Shown: positions 62,575 to 64,000 of the stretch, in pieces
Layout of the letters: each line of letters opens with the position of its first letter
How positions within the stretch are numbered: position 1 is the first letter of the stretch
Assembly: GCF_900104335.1 (NCBI RefSeq)
Contig: NZ_FMXT01000001.1
Coordinates: forward strand, 1-64,000
DNA: 64,000 nucleotides
From: Pseudobutyrivibrio sp. YE44
GTDB taxonomy: Bacteria; Bacillota; Clostridia; Lachnospirales; Lachnospiraceae
Direction of reading: 5' to 3'
Program-made: the position numbers and the translations under genes
Notes under the pieces: model-generated
Seen by the model: only the letters and a program-made list of their open reading frames with translations
Told to the model about the DNA's origin: nothing
Databases searched by the model: none

Positions 62575-64000
62575 ATGTCGAAGAAAAAAGTAGAAAGTTT
62601 ATTAAAAGGAGTTGCTATCACTGGTGCTACTGTTGGTGGCGCATCAGTTCTTGGTGATGCTAATTTAGCATACGCAGCTGAGCTTGGTGAAGAGCAAGCA
62701 GCTGCAACAGCAGAAGGTGTAATTGAAGTGCAGGTTGAGGAGACTGCTCAGGAAGTAGTTGAGACAACTGTTCAAACTGTTCAGGAGGAGACAACACAGG
62801 CTTCTTCTCAGGAGACAGCCCAGGAAGAGACAGAGAAGCAGACAGAAGAGATTGATTCTACAATCACAGCAGCAAGCGAATCTGCAAGTGATTCATCTGC
62901 TACTCAGAATTCTGAGATGGCAGCTAATTCTGAAGCTGCTAGTGAGTCTGCAGCTACACAGACTTCTGAGATTATGTCAGAGTCTGCAGTTGCGTCTACA
63001 TCTATTTCAGCAGAGGATTCAGAGATTGCTTCAACATCTGAGTCCTCAAAGGAGTCACTCTCAGCAGAGGATTCTACAATTGCATCTACTTCTTCTTCAG
63101 CACGTGAATCATTAACATCAGAAAATGATGATATAGCTAGCACATCAACTTCAGAGTCAGAGAGACTTGCTTCAGAGTCAACAAGTCTTTCAACAGCTCT
63201 TTCAGAAGCTGAGAGTGCTTTTGAGTCTGCATCTAATTCTTTCTCAGAGGCAGGTCTTCAGGATGAATATCTTGAGAATTTGATTAAGGAAATCGAGAAG
63301 GCACAGGAAGAGCTTAAGGCTGCACAGGCCGAGGCCATTGCTAACGGAGAAAGCTTAAATCACACTGCATCTTCAAACAACTACTATGGATATGGTGATA
63401 AGCTTGCAAACCTTCTTATTCAGTATTCTTTCTATCAGGAAGGTTATGTTGGAGAAATTCTTTACAGTGATTGGGATAGCCATAGCTACAATACAAACAG
63501 TGTAAAGGTTACATATATTGATGCTGCTGGTGAAACAAAGTATGCATATTTTGATTATGTAACTGTAGATCAGGACGGTAATGCGTTAGTACCAGGACAG
63601 ACAACAGGCTGGGGACAGAATGATAACGCAAATATCGTTTCTGGAATTATGGTTGTTAAGAAGACTGTTGCTTATACAGATGGTAATGGAAATTCATTAA
63701 CATGGAAGTATGATACAGAAACTTTAGCAGACGGTACAGAGAAGACTGTATGTAAGTACTATATTAATGGTCTTGAGATTAGAGATGATACTTCAATCAC
63801 TATTAATGAGGATGGTACTTTCACAGCTTCATGGACCCAGCTTGGTTCAGATGGTCTTTCAGTAAGATCTGGATGTCATCATACATATGTTGGCAATGAT
63901 TGTACCTTATATAAGGATTTAGGATATTATTCAACTTTAGACTGCGATTGGAATAATACTTTCACAGGTATCTATAGAAACACAGCAAATTCAAACATTG
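62575..64000 (+). CDS. Large serine-rich secreted surface protein, N-terminal part
   Basis: The open frame runs off the window after 475 codons. Residues 1-35 are a signal peptide (MSKKKVESLLKGVAITGATV..., cleavage near AYA-AE). Residues 36-220 are almost pure S, T, E, A and Q with few bulky residues, including three 18-residue repeats (63004-63165, pattern LSAEDSTIASTSSSARES). A short coiled coil (LENLIKEIEKAQEELKAAQAEA) follows. From about 260 a folded beta-rich part begins (YYGYGDKLANLLIQYSFYQ, KVTYIDAAGETKYAYFDYVTV, SGCHHTYVGNDCTLYKDLGYY). It looks like a stalk plus adhesin or binding domain. GAGGT seven bases upstream sets the ATG. Confidence 0.8.
   Translation, partial: MSKKKVESLLKGVAITGATVGGASVLGDANLAYAAELGEEQAAATAEGVIEVQVEETAQEVVETTVQTVQEETTQASSQETAQEETEKQTEEIDSTITAASESASDSSATQNSEMAANSEAASESAATQTSEIMSESAVASTSISAEDSEIASTSESSKESLSAEDSTIASTSSSARESLTSENDDIASTSTSESERLASESTSLSTALSEAESAFESASNSFSEAGLQDEYLENLIKEIEKAQEELKAAQAEAIANGESLNHTASSNNYYGYGDKLANLLIQYSFYQEGYVGEILYSDWDSHSYNTNSVKVTYIDAAGETKYAYFDYVTVDQDGNALVPGQTTGWGQNDNANIVSGIMVVKKTVAYTDGNGNSLTWKYDTETLADGTEKTVCKYYINGLEIRDDTSITINEDGTFTASWTQLGSDGLSVRSGCHHTYVGNDCTLYKDLGYYSTLDCDWNNTFTGIYRNTANSNI

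Noticed and set aside
62759-63115. Long open frame rich in L, Q and R inside the surface-protein gene
   Set aside because: It is the shifted reading of the Ser/Glu repeat region; it has no ribosome-binding site and the composition is a by-product of the repeats.

Overview
The window looks like chromosome of a low-GC Gram-positive anaerobe of the Lachnospiraceae, most like Butyrivibrio/Pseudobutyrivibrio. This is inferred from gene content and style: strong AGGAGG ribosome-binding sites, lipoproteins, several GGDEF proteins, a Cache chemoreceptor, DUF4349 and Sel1 lipoproteins, an MEP-pathway gene, and a cysS-mrnC-rlmB-sigH cluster like that of Bacillus and Clostridia. No rRNA, tRNA or CRISPR array was recognised. 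Species identity cannot be settled from the sequence alone.

Layout. 1-7000 is an accessory, decaying region. It holds the 5' part of an IS110-type transposase with a folded non-coding flank (candidate bridge RNA), an orphan VbhA-like antitoxin with a broken Fic toxin, and a MerR-controlled cassette (regulator, internally deleted acetyltransferase, flavodoxin, DXS-like enzyme, cupin). The cassette lies between two copies of a ~105-nt structured element that ends in a terminator. A guanidinium-exporter gene with a structured leader and a broken PNPOx gene follow. 7000-24000 carries a two-component system, many small or uncharacterised genes (including a promoter/operator-driven operon of tiny proteins), a chemoreceptor, a YitT protein and a Lon-like ATPase without a protease domain.

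24000-38000 holds a sugar-binding lipoprotein next to a diguanylate cyclase, mgtE with a small-ORF leader, PIN-PhoH, a DUF4349 lipoprotein, then core housekeeping: ispF, cysS, mrnC, rlmB, a SigH-like sigma factor, aroD, aroK, a second diguanylate cyclase and a PHP phosphatase. 38000-50000 is a glycolysis and purine block: gapA, pgk, a large folded RNA leader, tpiA, two lipoprotein genes (Sel1 repeats, CapA-like), gpmI, purC, purF, purB. 50000-64000 holds a MATE exporter, then a sugar operon (ROK regulator, ABC ATPase/permease/binding protein, PfkB kinase, HAD phosphatase, AGE-family isomerase) consistent with uptake of an aldose, isomerisation to a ketose and phosphorylation. A broken AraC gene, gdhA, and the start of a large serine-rich surface protein that runs off the window complete it.

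The least explained signals are the duplicated element around the MerR cassette, the ~150-nt closed RNA domain upstream of tpiA, the mgtE leader ORF whose start site is paired with its own 3' end, the small-protein operon at 14.3-15.4 kb, and the folded flank of the IS110 transposase. All structures and operators were found by eye; none has been folded or searched computationally.
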